Source of the DNA: Cyclobacteriaceae bacterium
GTDB taxonomy: Bacteria > Bacteroidota > Bacteroidia > Cytophagales > Cyclobacteriaceae
Assembly: GCA_016787565.1 (NCBI GenBank)
Contig: JAEUUG010000016.1
Coordinates: forward strand, 124,001-188,000
Length of the DNA: 64,000 nt
Direction of reading: 5' to 3'
A program made the translations under genes and the position numbers. The notes beneath the pieces were generated by a model. That model worked only from the letters and a program-made list of their open reading frames with translations, did not search any database and was not told the DNA's origin. Below, piece by piece: positions 25,484 through 34,660 of this stretch. Each line of letters begins with the position of its first letter. The first letter of the stretch is position 1.

Positions 25484-26560
25484 ATGAATAAAAATTTATA
25501 TGTTGTGCTAATGGCCGGTGGCGTTGGCGTTCGTTTCTGGCCCTATAGCCGCAACTCAAAGCCCAAGCAGTTTCTTGACGTACTCGGTACAGGCAAAACA
25601 CTCCTGCAATCTACACTTGACCGATTTTTACCGATATGTCCGGTTGAAAACATCTACGTGGTTACGCACGAAGAGCATGCCGATATCGTGAAACAGCAAC
25701 TACCCCAACTCGGCAGTGAACAGGTTCTGACAGAGCCTATGCGCAAAAACACAGCGGCTTGTATTGTATACGCCAGCACCAAAATTGCCCAGCGCAATAA
25801 AGAGGCTATTATTGTGGTAACGCCATCCGACCATCTTATCATGATGGAGAAGGAATTTCAGGATATCATTCTGAGGGCTTCTGATCAGGCGAGAACGCAA
25901 GACAAGCTTATTACGCTGGGTATTCAACCGTCACGGCCAGAAACCGGATATGGATACATTCAATATCATACCGAAAAGAGCTTCGCGAAAAAAGTAAAGA
26001 CATTTACAGAAAAGCCGGAGCTATCGCTAGCGAAGAAATTTTTGGAGAGCGGGGATTTTGTGTGGAATTCCGGAATCTTTATCTGGGGCGTTCAGGCCAT
26101 TTTAAGTGCTACACAGCAATACCTTCCGGAAATGGCTGAAGTTTTTGAAGAAGCTAAAATTAAATTTGGCACCGCAGAAGAGAAAGAGGCTATACGAAGT
26201 GCATATTCACAATGCAAAAATATTTCCATCGACTACGGTATCATGGAAAAGGCCACCAACGTATATGTGTGCCTGGGCAATTTTACCTGGTCTGACCTCG
26301 GATCATGGGCTTCTATTCATGACATCTCAGCGAAAGATGAAAACAACAACGTGATCAATGCCAATGCCCTTACCTACGATGTGCGCAACTGTATCATTAA
26401 AGGCGCTTCCGATAAACTGATTGTTGCCCAGGGATTAAATGGCTACCTGATAGGCGAGTTTGGCAACGTACTCATTGTTTGCGAAAAAGATAAAGAAGAG
26501 CAATTCAGAAGATTTGTAAACGATGCGAAAACCAAGCCCAACGCTAACGAATATCTTTAA
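25484..26560 (+). CDS. manC: mannose-1-phosphate guanylyltransferase
   Basis: 358 residues, single-domain form without the fused phosphomannose isomerase. Makes GDP-mannose from mannose-1-phosphate and GTP. The nucleotide-binding signature is VVLMAGGVGVRFWPYSR with SKPKQFL. Downstream motifs are VVTPSDHLI, FTEKPE, VWNSGIFIW and LGNFTWSDLGSWASI, all typical of ManC. It follows kdsD on the same strand, so two sugar-nucleotide/LPS precursor steps are adjacent. No clear promoter in the 72-base gap. Confidence 0.94.
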   Translation: MNKNLYVVLMAGGVGVRFWPYSRNSKPKQFLDVLGTGKTLLQSTLDRFLPICPVENIYVVTHEEHADIVKQQLPQLGSEQVLTEPMRKNTAACIVYASTKIAQRNKEAIIVVTPSDHLIMMEKEFQDIILRASDQARTQDKLITLGIQPSRPETGYGYIQYHTEKSFAKKVKTFTEKPELSLAKKFLESGDFVWNSGIFIWGVQAILSATQQYLPEMAEVFEEAKIKFGTAEEKEAIRSAYSQCKNISIDYGIMEKATNVYVCLGNFTWSDLGSWASIHDISAKDENNNVINANALTYDVRNCIIKGASDKLIVAQGLNGYLIGEFGNVLIVCEKDKEEQFRRFVNDAKTKPNANEYL

Positions 26561-26580
26561 GCAATTAATTTTTACTGAAT

Positions 26581-27270
26581 ATGAAAAAACTCCTCTCAAT
26601 CCTGATCCTGATTATTGCAGTAGCCGGAACAGCCACAGCACAATGCGAATACTATGTTGTTAGCAACGGCAGCGAGTGGGAAATGGAAACCTACAATGCC
26701 AAAGGAAAATTAACGGCTCGCAATCAACAAAAAGTAACGCAATTCAACGCTACTGCTACGGGATTCAACGCAATGATCAACAGCATCATGTTGAACGATA
26801 AGGGGAAAGAAACCATGAAAGGCGATCTGGAAATGAAGTGCGAGAACGGAACACTCCATTTTGACATGCGCAATTTTGTTTCCGAAGACCAGATGAAAGC
26901 GTACAGCAGCTACGAGACTAAAATCGAATCCAAAAGTCTTGAAACACCATCGAAATTATCCATAGGACAAACCCTGCCAGACGGATCAATCACCATCAGT
27001 GCTGTTGGCTCTCCCCTGCCGATGAAGATGACCATCGTGATCACTAACCGTAAAGTTGAAAGTCAGGAATCAATAACTACACCAGCAGGAACCTTTGCTT
27101 GTTACAAGATCACCAGCCTGATGAACATGCAATCGCAGATGGGTGTAAACATGTCGTTCAGCTTTACCTCAACCGAATGGCTTGCACCTGCTGTTGGCAC
27201 CGTACGCAGCGAGACATACCGAAATGGAAAACTAAATGGCTATACCATTTTGACGAAGCGCAAAGGATAA
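26581..27270 (+). CDS. secreted TapB/DUF3108-like protein
   Basis: 229 residues. Signal peptide MKKLLSILILIIAVAGTATA, then an all-beta body. The pattern SIGQTLPDGSITI, a later PAGTFACYKITS, and the closing WLAPAVGTVRSETYRNGKL resemble the TapB/DUF3108 family of periplasmic beta-rich proteins. No enzymatic residues stand out. It follows manC by 20 bases on the same strand, probably co-transcribed, and converges on rlmB with 14 bases between stops. Function unknown. Confidence 0.8.
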   Translation: MKKLLSILILIIAVAGTATAQCEYYVVSNGSEWEMETYNAKGKLTARNQQKVTQFNATATGFNAMINSIMLNDKGKETMKGDLEMKCENGTLHFDMRNFVSEDQMKAYSSYETKIESKSLETPSKLSIGQTLPDGSITISAVGSPLPMKMTIVITNRKVESQESITTPAGTFACYKITSLMNMQSQMGVNMSFSFTSTEWLAPAVGTVRSETYRNGKLNGYTILTKRKG

Positions 27271-27284
27271 GCAACATAAGAATT

Positions 27285-28022
27285 TCAGGCATCGCGTTGC
27301 CGTAGGGTTTCAAAAATAACAATACCGGCAGCGACCGACACGTTGAGCGAACCTATTTTTCCTTTCATTGGAATTTTCGCCAGCTCATCAGCTTCGCGCA
27401 AAAGCACATCCGAAATTCCATCTTCTTCTGAACCCAGTATCAGGGCCATTGGGCCTTTTAATTCTAATTCGTGAATTTTCTTTTCAGCTTTTTCGGTACA
27501 CGCCACCACACGTATTCCGTTATCGCGCAGCAGCTTCATCGTCTTCTTCAGATCACGCTCGCGACAAACAGGAAGATGGTTTAATGCACCCGCAGAAGTT
27601 TTCATGGCATCACTCGAAATCGGTGCACTGCCCTTTTCACCAATGATAATGGCATCGATGCCGGCACACTCAGCCGTGCGGGCAATGGCGCCAAAGTTTC
27701 GCACATCGGTAATCCGATCCAGCATCAGAAAGAAAGGTTCACGCCCTTCACTGTAGGCGAAATCAATAATGTTTTCTAATGACGCATAGGTAACAGCGGA
27801 GAGAATACAAATAACACCCTGGTGATTTTTAGCAGAAAGCCGTTTTAGTTTTTCAGGTGGAACGAAAGCAACTGGAACATCCCGATTTTTAGCAACTGAT
27901 AAGAGTTCCTTCACCAGATCATTGTTCATACCCGACTGGATCATGACTTTTTCAATTTCCTTGCCCGCCAGTATAGCCTCAATCACCGCGCGGGTGCCAT
28001 AAATCATATCGGTTTTTTCCAT
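27285..28022 (-). CDS. rlmB: 23S rRNA 2'-O-methyltransferase RlmB / TrmH family
   Basis: 245 residues from the ATG at 28022 (MEKTDMIYGTRAVIEAI). SpoU-type trefoil-knot methyltransferase: N-terminal substrate domain (about 1-75), then motif 1 ITDVRNFGAIARTAECAG, motif 2 ALILGSEEDGI and motif 3 IPMKGKIGSLNVSVAAGI. RlmB methylates G2251 of 23S rRNA; close relatives modify other sites, so specificity is inferred. The open frame extends to 28058, but the extra 12 residues are not family-like. Converges with the TapB-like gene. Confidence 0.9.
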   Translation of the reverse strand: MEKTDMIYGTRAVIEAILAGKEIEKVMIQSGMNNDLVKELLSVAKNRDVPVAFVPPEKLKRLSAKNHQGVICILSAVTYASLENIIDFAYSEGREPFFLMLDRITDVRNFGAIARTAECAGIDAIIIGEKGSAPISSDAMKTSAGALNHLPVCRERDLKKTMKLLRDNGIRVVACTEKAEKKIHELELKGPMALILGSEEDGISDVLLREADELAKIPMKGKIGSLNVSVAAGIVIFETLRQRDA

Positions 28023-28145
28023 GGGTGCAAATATCACGCTTATGGTTTCAAATCTCAAACCTCTTATTGCCTTTGTTAAAGCTTCAGCGTTCTGACCTTG
28101 TGTGAAATTGTAGAAGAGAATAATCCTGGGAGAAGATACTGTGAA

Positions 28146-29300
28146 TCAGAACCGTGCATTGCGCCACAAGTCGATCACTTCGTACCAGGTGTTTTGATAT
28201 TTTTTATCGCGGATAAGCACGAAGTTATCGGGATCAAATAGAGTGCTCGATTTCGCAAAATTGAACGTCACTTTATAGAAAGCATTCTTATAGGTCCACA
28301 CTTCACGGTCGGCAAACTTGTAGACTTCTTCCGGCAATCCGAAAATGATATAGATCATTCCACGATCAGTTTTCCAGCCTTCCTTGTACGAGGTAAAATA
28401 CTGATTGGCCAATTCCACTCGTCTGAAATAACTCCGCATGAAAGTTTTGGCACGCTCAGCATCACCGGTAACACTGAGTATCACCCGATCAAAGGCCTTC
28501 TTATCCCCCTGAGCAGCTTTGATGCGCTCATATTCCTGCTTGGTGCAGATGTAAACCAAGGGGCCGGCCAGCGTTTCCAATCGCGCTAAACGCGGATAAT
28601 CATCCTGTGCCCGAAAAGCTAAACCATCTGCAGCACTGGTGTCCTTCTGCACAAGGTAAAGACCCGGAAATGTGAAACTAACTTCTTCTCCTTCACTTAC
28701 TAAAAATGTAGAGTCACTGCGAATGCCTTGATGAACCCGCGCCTGTGTTTCAGAAAATGCAGGAGCCGCGGTTGGAAAATCTTCACTGTAAAATGATACG
28801 ATGGATGGCGCTGAAGGCATTTGTACTGTTACGCGCTTGCCCAGGTTAATATACGGAGTTTGTACCACTGTCTGTTGGTGGATAAGGTATCCGTTAGCTG
28901 GGTAATTAGGCTCCAGCAATCCATAAAACAACCATGCTTGTTTTGCATCCAGGTTTATGACTTTGGCCACCAGAATCTGAACGACCGAAGACATGCCTAT
29001 GGATACCCGGCCACTGTAAACACCTTGTATGGCTACAAGGCTTTCCGCTGCGGTGACGGGCTTTCCCTCCTTATCACTTAAGGCATTCCGCATTTCCCAT
29101 TGTATACTGTAGCGCTTTGTTGTATCCTTCACCTGAAGCGAATAGAATACCCTCCACTCATCCGCCTGGCGGACAGGCTTCATGGAGAATGTAAATGGCT
29201 GATTGGGGTTATAGAGATAGCTGTAATTGATATCCCGCAGAGCTTGCGAAAACCCTGCAGTTTGGAAAATCACAAAAAAAATAAAAACAAGGTGCTTCAT
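28146..29300 (-). CDS. GWxTD domain-containing secreted protein
   Basis: 384 residues. Signal peptide MKHLVFIFFVIFQTAGFSQA. The C-terminal domain (about 300-375) contains EGWKTDRGMIYIIFGLPEEV, the defining GWxTD motif, a domain known mainly from Bacteroidota and allied phyla with unknown role. The middle is beta-rich with no catalytic motif. Transcribed alone with a good promoter candidate (TTG-N21-TAACTTTG) and a leader of about 66 bases. Divergent from a methyltransferase gene. Function not inferred. Confidence 0.88.
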   Translation of the reverse strand: MKHLVFIFFVIFQTAGFSQALRDINYSYLYNPNQPFTFSMKPVRQADEWRVFYSLQVKDTTKRYSIQWEMRNALSDKEGKPVTAAESLVAIQGVYSGRVSIGMSSVVQILVAKVINLDAKQAWLFYGLLEPNYPANGYLIHQQTVVQTPYINLGKRVTVQMPSAPSIVSFYSEDFPTAAPAFSETQARVHQGIRSDSTFLVSEGEEVSFTFPGLYLVQKDTSAADGLAFRAQDDYPRLARLETLAGPLVYICTKQEYERIKAAQGDKKAFDRVILSVTGDAERAKTFMRSYFRRVELANQYFTSYKEGWKTDRGMIYIIFGLPEEVYKFADREVWTYKNAFYKVTFNFAKSSTLFDPDNFVLIRDKKYQNTWYEVIDLWRNARF

Positions 29301-29371
29301 AACGCTTTATTCTGCTGCTGAATATAAAAAACGATTCGCATAAAACGAGTCTCCATCTATACTTAAGATGT

Positions 29372-29403
29372 CAAAGTTATCGGGTTGGGCAACGAATTCC
29401 CAA
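29372..29403 (-). promoter_or_regulatory. promoter for the GWxTD gene (TTG-N21-TAACTTTG)
   Basis: Minus strand TTG at 29401-29403 and TAACTTTG at 29372-29379 are separated by 21 bases, within the spacing reported for Bacteroidota vegetative promoters. Expected start site about 29366, 66 bases upstream of the ATG. Confidence 0.55.
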
Positions 29404-29444
29404 TTGATTTCAGTACGCTGTTCCTGAACATTGGAATCTATCCT

Positions 29445-29452
29445 TATTTTTG
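29445..29452 (+). promoter_or_regulatory. probable -7 box (TATTTTTG) for the methyltransferase gene
   Basis: TATTTTTG on the plus strand ends 8 bases before the ATG at 29461. The transcript would be nearly leaderless, and the upstream in-frame start at 29431 would not be transcribed from it. Confidence 0.45.
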
Positions 29453-29460
29453 CGATCACT

Positions 29461-30237
29461 ATGGCCAAAGTTTACACCACCGAAATCGCCAGCGAGGAAA
29501 TTACCTCCGACAACCCGATCCATCAACGATTATTCAAGGCTTATGTTGTGGCGAAAGAGTATGTGAAGGGCCAGGTGTTGGAAGTTGGCTGCGGAGAAGG
29601 ACGGGGTGTAAGTTTACTGCTGGATAAGGCTTCAGACTTTACGGCTGTCGATAAAATTAAGCTGGTGATCGAAGCGCTGCAGCAGAAATATCCAACGGGT
29701 CGGTTTCTCAGCATGAACATCCCTCCACTTTCCGGCTTACCCGATAACACGTACGATGCTGTGGTGAGCTTTCAGGTAATTGAACATATCAACGATGATT
29801 TTCTCTTTCTGAAAGAAATTCATCGTGTGTTAAAGCCTGGTGGTATTGCCTTGCTGACAACACCAAACCGAAGCATGTCGCTTTCGCGGAACCCCTGGCA
29901 TATTCGTGAATACCTGCCGCATGAACTGAAAACACTGGCAGAAAAAATCTTTCCGCATGTTGAAATGAAAGGGATTACCGGAAATGAAAAGGTGATGACA
30001 TACTATGCGCAAAACAAAAAATCAGTTGAGCGCATTACCCGATGGGATTTTCTGAATCTTCAATACCGGTTACCGGCTTTCATCCTGCGCATTCCTTACG
30101 AAATTCTCAATCGCTGGAATCGCAATACATTGCAATCCGGTGACACCAACCTGGTTACGAATATCCATCATGAAGATTACATTGAAGTGAATGATGCCAC
30201 GCATGCGCTGGATCTCCTGCTCATCGTACGCAAGTAA
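29461..30237 (+). CDS. class I SAM-dependent methyltransferase
   Basis: 258 residues from the ATG at 29461. Motif I is VLEVGCGEGRGVSLL; a motif II-like stretch is TYDAVVSFQVIEHI; then KEIHRVLKPGGIALLTTPNR is the post-motif typical of UbiE/methyltransf_11 proteins. No membrane segment. The substrate cannot be told; relatives act on quinones, lipids, sugars or small metabolites. The frame is open to 29431, but a promoter box lies between the two starts. It converges on the HAD gene with 22 bases between stops. Confidence 0.85.
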   Translation: MAKVYTTEIASEEITSDNPIHQRLFKAYVVAKEYVKGQVLEVGCGEGRGVSLLLDKASDFTAVDKIKLVIEALQQKYPTGRFLSMNIPPLSGLPDNTYDAVVSFQVIEHINDDFLFLKEIHRVLKPGGIALLTTPNRSMSLSRNPWHIREYLPHELKTLAEKIFPHVEMKGITGNEKVMTYYAQNKKSVERITRWDFLNLQYRLPAFILRIPYEILNRWNRNTLQSGDTNLVTNIHHEDYIEVNDATHALDLLLIVRK

Positions 30238-30259
30238 CTTGTAAAAAATACAATTGATC

Positions 30260-30943
30260 TTATAGGTGTTCCAGCAAATCGCGGATCGAAGCAAGCTGAC
30301 GAAAGTTCTCATGTTCGATTTGCGCCTCCACTTTTTCATGTGCCCAGGTGATGTGATACGGAATATGAAATCCATGGCCACCAAGATTCAGAACAGGCAA
30401 AACATCCGACTTCAGTGAATTGCCGACCATGGCGAATGCTGAAGGAGGTATGTCCAGGTGCCGGATGAGTTTTTCGAAATCAGCTTCCTTTTTCTCTGAC
30501 ATGATTTCAATATGGTGGAAATACGATTCCAACCCTGACTTTTTAAGTTTGCGCTCCTGATCAAGCAAATCGCCCTTAGTTGCCATCACCAACCGATAGC
30601 GTCCCTTCAACTGGTTCAACACAAATTCTACATCTTCCAAAATTTCTACCGGCTTAGTGAGGATATCCTGACCATCCTGAATAATTTTTTCAATAGCATC
30701 TACCGGAATGGTTCTATCGCTGATGCGGATAGCCGTTTCAATCATGGAAAGTATAAACGCTTTTATACCATAGCCATACAACTCAATATTCTGAATTTCG
30801 GTGTGCAGGAGTTCACGCGCCACCGTGTGTTGTGGCAAGTAATTTTCCATCAACGCGCAAAATCTCTTTTCAGCTTCCTGAAAGTAAGCCTCATTATGCC
30901 AGAGGGTATCGTCAGCATCAAAAGCAATGACTCGGATACTCAT
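30260..30943 (-). CDS. HAD-family hydrolase (phosphatase-like)
   Basis: 228 residues from the ATG at 30943. Motif I is [14 protein letters not shown] (nucleophile and acid Asp pair DxD). Motif II lies in VMATKGD, motif III Lys in the KKSGL region, and motif IV-like [10 protein letters not shown] near 175. The alpha-helical cap at 20-95 makes it a subfamily I HAD. Likely a small-molecule phosphatase. The ATG overlaps the aroC stop as ATGA, so translation is coupled. The upstream in-frame extension to 31042 lies inside aroC and is rejected. Confidence 0.87.
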   Translation of the reverse strand: MSIRVIAFDADDTLWHNEAYFQEAEKRFCALMENYLPQHTVARELLHTEIQNIELYGYGIKAFILSMIETAIRISDRTIPVDAIEKIIQDGQDILTKPVEILEDVEFVLNQLKGRYRLVMATKGDLLDQERKLKKSGLESYFHHIEIMSEKKEADFEKLIRHLDIPPSAFAMVGNSLKSDVLPVLNLGGHGFHIPYHITWAHEKVEAQIEHENFRQLASIRDLLEHL

Positions 30944-32022
30944 GTGTTGAATTTTTTTGCAGCATTGGCACGCAGCATAAAATCGGCTAGTACGAGTGCA
31001 GCCATGGCCTCTACAATGGGCACTGCGCGTGGCACAACGCAAGGATCGTGTCGGCCTTTTCCACTCACGGTTGTTTCATTGCCATGCTTATCGACACTGG
31101 GTTGATCTTGCATAATGGTGGCTACCGGTTTAAACGCTACGTTGAAATAAATGTCTTCGCCATTGGAAATACCTCCTTGAACACCTCCTGAAAAATTAGT
31201 CTTTGTTCTCACCCTGCCCGCTTCGGCATAAAACTCATCATTGTGTTGCGAGCCGCGAAGGGTGATGCCCGCAAAACCGCTTCCGTACTCAAAACCTTTA
31301 ACGGCATTGATACTGAGCATGGCCTTACCGAGTTCGGCATGGAGTTTATCGAATACAGGTTCACCCAATCCAACTGGAGTATTTTTAATTACACATGTCA
31401 CCAGTCCGCCTATCGTATCGCGCTCCAGCCGAACCTGGTCGATCAAGTCAATCATCTTTTCGGCTGTAGCCGGATCAGGACAACGCACAATGTTGTCTTC
31501 CGTCTGGCTCAAATTTAGTGTGGTGTAGTGTGGTGCTTTAATATCGCCTACCTGCGAAACAAAAGCATAGACCTCAACCCCTGCTTGTTTCAAAAATAAT
31601 TTTGCAATGGCACCCGCTGCCACGCGCGCTGCTGTTTCCCGGGCCGAACTTCGGCCACCTCCGCGATAATCGCGATACCCATACTTCGCTTCGTAGGTAA
31701 AGTCAGCATGTGAGGGCCGAAACTTTTCGGCTATATGACTATAATCTTTGCTTCGCTGATCCTGATTTTCGATTACAATGGCGATGGGCGTCCCGGTGGT
31801 TTTCCCTTCAAAAACACCACTCAGAATTTTGAACGCATCTTCTTCCTGACGTTGTGTTGTAATTTTTGATTGTCCCGGTTTCCGTCTGTTCAGTTCGGCC
31901 TGAATAAATTGTTCATCAACGTCTAATCCTGCGGGGCATCCGTCAATGATGACACCAATCGCAGGCCCATGCGATTCGCCAAATGTAGTGATCGAAAAAA
32001 GTGTTCCGTACGAGTTGTTCAT
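30940..32022 (-). CDS. aroC: chorismate synthase
   Basis: 360 residues; FMN-dependent conversion of EPSP to chorismate, last step of the shikimate pathway. Signatures: [20 protein letters not shown], then [19 protein letters not shown] and [15 protein letters not shown], plus [15 protein letters not shown] near the end. Length fits the monofunctional bacterial enzyme. Coupled to the downstream HAD gene by an ATGA overlap. A weak TATCTTCG (one mismatch to the -7 consensus) lies just before the start. The locus also supplies precursors for aromatic amino acids. Confidence 0.97.
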   Translation of the reverse strand: MNNSYGTLFSITTFGESHGPAIGVIIDGCPAGLDVDEQFIQAELNRRKPGQSKITTQRQEEDAFKILSGVFEGKTTGTPIAIVIENQDQRSKDYSHIAEKFRPSHADFTYEAKYGYRDYRGGGRSSARETAARVAAGAIAKLFLKQAGVEVYAFVSQVGDIKAPHYTTLNLSQTEDNIVRCPDPATAEKMIDLIDQVRLERDTIGGLVTCVIKNTPVGLGEPVFDKLHAELGKAMLSINAVKGFEYGSGFAGITLRGSQHNDEFYAEAGRVRTKTNFSGGVQGGISNGEDIYFNVAFKPVATIMQDQPSVDKHGNETTVSGKGRHDPCVVPRAVPIVEAMAALVLADFMLRANAAKKFNT

Positions 32023-32079
32023 GTATTACGAAGATAGAGGATAGGTGCCTATTAATATTAACTACCGGTGATTTTGATC

Positions 32080-33525
32080 CTATTTTTTAAAAAGCAGAAA
32101 AGCTGAGGCCGCCAGTATCACTATGATAAAAATATTGAAGATCCACTTTTCCCAATGCGTATCGGTAACCGCACGCAGTGTATTATCAGCGGTAGTAATC
32201 TTATCGTAAAATGAACCCGGATCAGTGGATTCAATCACATCATTCTTTTTACTTTCTCCGGTTACAAAAACCGTGAGCTGCGATTTGAGCGTATCGTATT
32301 GCTGCAGCTTTGGATTGAAATAAACCCACTTAAAGTAGTCACCCAATTTGAAAGTGCCCGGTTCTCTGGGGATCATAAAGTAGCTGAATGCCTTTGTGCC
32401 GGTAACGCGACTTTTATTTCGGCTGATTTCCTGTCGCACATTCGGCTCATAGAATTCAAAAAAAGCATCGTTGCGCACATCCGGTTTTGTGATGGACGAT
32501 ATATTTCCCTCACCAAAAATGGTAAACTCGTAACCTGTACTCTGTCCTGTTTCCAGGTCGGTACTCCGCATTTTTTCCTCAAGCCGATAATCACCCACCG
32601 CCACAGCATTGCGCAGGGGATGCGGTGGAAGTTCTTTTACGTTAACCCGTTTGGGCTTGGTGTAAAAGGTCTTAAAATCTTCCTTTCGGTTCTGTCCAAA
32701 AAAAGAAGGGTTCTTGGCAACCTTATACTTAATCATCTCCAACCCTACCGCTGGAAAATCGACTGGCTGTGCATTCAATGGAAAGAACGTAGCCTGATAA
32801 ATTTTATACTGTAGATAATCTTTGCCGTTAACCTGAACGGATTCACCCTCAATGTTTTCAATGTTGAAATTTTCTTCCCAGCAGGAGTTGGGCCGTAATT
32901 TTTTTACAATCTCCGATACTTGTTTCCCCAGGTCATGCCACGAAAGCGGAGCACGGTTATCTTCGGCTATGAACAATGAAAGCGTGGTGTTAAAGCCTTC
33001 ACCAACATAAACTTCATCTTTGCTGGTGCTTAAGGCCAGAAAGGCATCCTCCTTTATATCAACAAATTCTGTCTCTCCGCGTCCAAAGAAATCATCGGTA
33101 TCGCGATCGAAGGGACTCCGGTAGGGATCTCGCTGTTGTTGTACCGGTGGACCAACTTTTACTTTTTTCCCCGCTACCGCGATGGGCTTGTCGTTTACAT
33201 TCATGGTAAAGGATGGCACCGTAATAACACCCTGCTTCAATGGCAAGTAGGTCATGATCACGCTTTGCGAGGATGAAATTTGCCCGTTTACGATGTTGGT
33301 AGTCGACTGGGTGGACTGCCCGCGTTTACGAAAGCCAACCAGATCAGGAAAATTATCATAACTCTTTAACCGTTCATTTTGGGCCGTCACCGTAATGGTC
33401 CATACCTGATTTTCGCCAATTTCATCCGGACCAAGGGTAATCTGCACGGACTGGGTAAAAGCCGAACAGGTCAGAACAAGAAGAAAAAGAGTAAAAAAGA
33501 ACTTCAACGAAAAAAACGCGCGCAT
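32080..33525 (-). CDS. batD: BatD family protein
   Basis: 481 residues from the ATG at 33525. Signal peptide MRAFFSLKFFFTLFLLVLTCSAF; the body begins VQITLGPDEIGENQVWTITV with repeated beta-sandwich units, and one C-terminal membrane helix (WIFNIFIIVILAASAFLLF). BatD belongs to the Bat aerotolerance proteins, normally encoded with BatA/B/C/E. Here it stands alone beside aroC. The frame is open to 33546, but a TAGTTTTG box at 33554-33561 gives a start site there, so 33525 with a leader of about 23 bases is preferred. Confidence 0.87.
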   Translation of the reverse strand: MRAFFSLKFFFTLFLLVLTCSAFTQSVQITLGPDEIGENQVWTITVTAQNERLKSYDNFPDLVGFRKRGQSTQSTTNIVNGQISSSQSVIMTYLPLKQGVITVPSFTMNVNDKPIAVAGKKVKVGPPVQQQRDPYRSPFDRDTDDFFGRGETEFVDIKEDAFLALSTSKDEVYVGEGFNTTLSLFIAEDNRAPLSWHDLGKQVSEIVKKLRPNSCWEENFNIENIEGESVQVNGKDYLQYKIYQATFFPLNAQPVDFPAVGLEMIKYKVAKNPSFFGQNRKEDFKTFYTKPKRVNVKELPPHPLRNAVAVGDYRLEEKMRSTDLETGQSTGYEFTIFGEGNISSITKPDVRNDAFFEFYEPNVRQEISRNKSRVTGTKAFSYFMIPREPGTFKLGDYFKWVYFNPKLQQYDTLKSQLTVFVTGESKKNDVIESTDPGSFYDKITTADNTLRAVTDTHWEKWIFNIFIIVILAASAFLLFKK

Positions 33526-33553
33526 ATAAAATCCTGCTTCGGGCATATCGTTA

Positions 33554-33561
33554 CAAAACTA
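33554..33561 (-). promoter_or_regulatory. probable -7 box (TAGTTTTG) for batD
   Basis: Minus strand TAGTTTTG matches TAnnTTTG and places a start site near 33548, supporting the 33525 translation start. Confidence 0.45.
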
Positions 33562-33751
33562 ATCGAAACCTGCAACAACGGTGGTAAATATTGGGAAATT
33601 GGCCAAATTCATCATTAAATCAGAGGCCAATGTTCAAAATTACCCCGCGTGAAGGGAGATGGAGAAAAGTTTAAAAATGTTCTTTTGGTTATGTGAGCAT
33701 TTTTTTAACTTAACACTCGTTAGGCTTATACACTTTTTAAACGCTGTTTTA

Positions 33752-33946
33752 ATGATGCCCATGTTGAATTATGTAAAAACCGTTCTCTCGAAAGTGAGCT
33801 TTGATGCCCGCTTGTTTGAGAAGGAGTTGAGGAAAGCTATCAAAATGCTGATAGCTGATGAAGTGACCGATCTCAGACGCTGGTGTTATGCCAGGTTTGG
33901 GGACCAACACGAAGCCATCCTGAACCGGTGCTTTGTGGTAGCCTGA
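33752..33946 (+). CDS. small orphan protein of 64 residues
   Basis: Not assigned to a named family. From ATG 33752 (alternatives 33755, 33761) it reads LNYVKTVLSKVSF, then DARLFEKELRKAIKMLIADE and RRWCYARFG, ending LNRCFVVA. Amphipathic, mostly helical, net basic, two Cys, no signal peptide; the extension back to 33659 is hydrophobic and low in confidence. It is an isolated transcription unit with a strong terminator 23 bases after the stop, which argues for real expression. It could be a small regulatory or ribosome-associated protein; that is speculation. Confidence 0.65.
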   Translation: MMPMLNYVKTVLSKVSFDARLFEKELRKAIKMLIADEVTDLRRWCYARFGDQHEAILNRCFVVA

Positions 33947-33968
33947 AAAATTAAAAATCGAAACACAG

Positions 33969-34005
33969 CAGGCCTTCCGAAAAAGTCGGGAGGCCTGTTT
34001 TTTTT
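33969..34005 (+). terminator. Rho-independent terminator after the 64-residue gene
   Basis: 12-bp stem (33969-33980 with 33986-33997, arm CAGGCCTTCCGA, one G-T pair), 5-base loop, then eight T residues. The strongest terminator in the window on this strand. Confidence 0.9.
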
Positions 34006-34032
34006 ACTGCGTGAATCACCGACATTCGGAAA

Positions 34033-34332
34033 ATGATTGATCGGCTAAAACAAATTCCATGGGAGGCAGTGGTCTGGAGTTTTGCACTTCTTTACCTGGC
34101 ACTTTATCAACCTGGAAATGATCCGCATTTTACAGTTTGTCCGCTTCATCATCTTGGCCTTGAATTTTGTCCCGGCTGCGGATTGGGAAGATCGATAGCC
34201 TTTTTATTTCATGGCCATTTGTGGCAGTCGCTTGCAGCACATCCGCTCGGAATTTTCGCAGTGATTATCTTACCTTACAGAATTATACAACTAACCAAAA
34301 ACTACCTTCACCAGTATGGCAAAAATTATTGA
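34033..34332 (+). CDS. DUF2752 domain membrane protein
   Basis: 99 residues with about three membrane segments. The diagnostic DUF2752 block is VCPLHHLGLEFCPGCGLGRS, with paired Cys and a Gly-rich turn, then an amphipathic helix and a hydrophobic end. Function of the family is unknown. It starts 28 bases after a terminator and its 3' end overlaps the TM2 gene by 17 bases, so the two are coupled. No TAnnTTTG box was found in the short gap. Confidence 0.85.
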   Translation: MIDRLKQIPWEAVVWSFALLYLALYQPGNDPHFTVCPLHHLGLEFCPGCGLGRSIAFLFHGHLWQSLAAHPLGIFAVIILPYRIIQLTKNYLHQYGKNY

Positions 34333-34660
34333 AGTACTTCCGGAATTAACCGGAGAAGAAATGGTTTACGTGCAAAACCTCATTACTCCAATGGATGATG
34401 AAAAAGCACGCATGTTCGCGAACGTGTACCGTACCCGCAGAAAGGAACCTCAAATGATATTGATCCTGGCACTGCTGGGCTTTGTTGGCTTTGCCGGTAT
34501 TCACCGCATGATCATCAATCAAATCGGCATGGGTATTTTATATTTCTTTACTGGTGGACTTTGTTTAGTCGGTACCATTATCGATCTGGTAAACCACCAA
34601 AAACTGGCTTTTGAATTTAACCAGCAGGTCGCCAACGAGGTTGCCATTATGGTGAAGTAA
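34316..34660 (+). CDS. TM2 domain-containing protein
   Basis: 114 residues. Cytosolic N-terminal helix of about 40 residues, then a TM2 pair: LILALLGFVGFAGIHRMI and GMGILYFFTGGLCLVGTIID. TM2 proteins are small two-helix membrane proteins of unknown or varied function. The start overlaps the DUF2752 gene by 17 bases and the stop overlaps the next start as TAATG, giving a three-gene coupled operon. Confidence 0.87.
   Translation: MAKIIEVLPELTGEEMVYVQNLITPMDDEKARMFANVYRTRRKEPQMILILALLGFVGFAGIHRMIINQIGMGILYFFTGGLCLVGTIIDLVNHQKLAFEFNQQVANEVAIMVK

Noticed and set aside
30944-31042. Upstream extension of the HAD gene to 31042
   Set aside because: Cys/Arg-rich residues encoded inside aroC; the ATG at 30943 gives an ATGA overlap and the correct motif I position.
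32299-32814. 171-codon plus-strand ORF antisense to batD
   Set aside because: Composition is typical of an out-of-frame shadow; batD has signal peptide, body and membrane anchor in the opposite frame.
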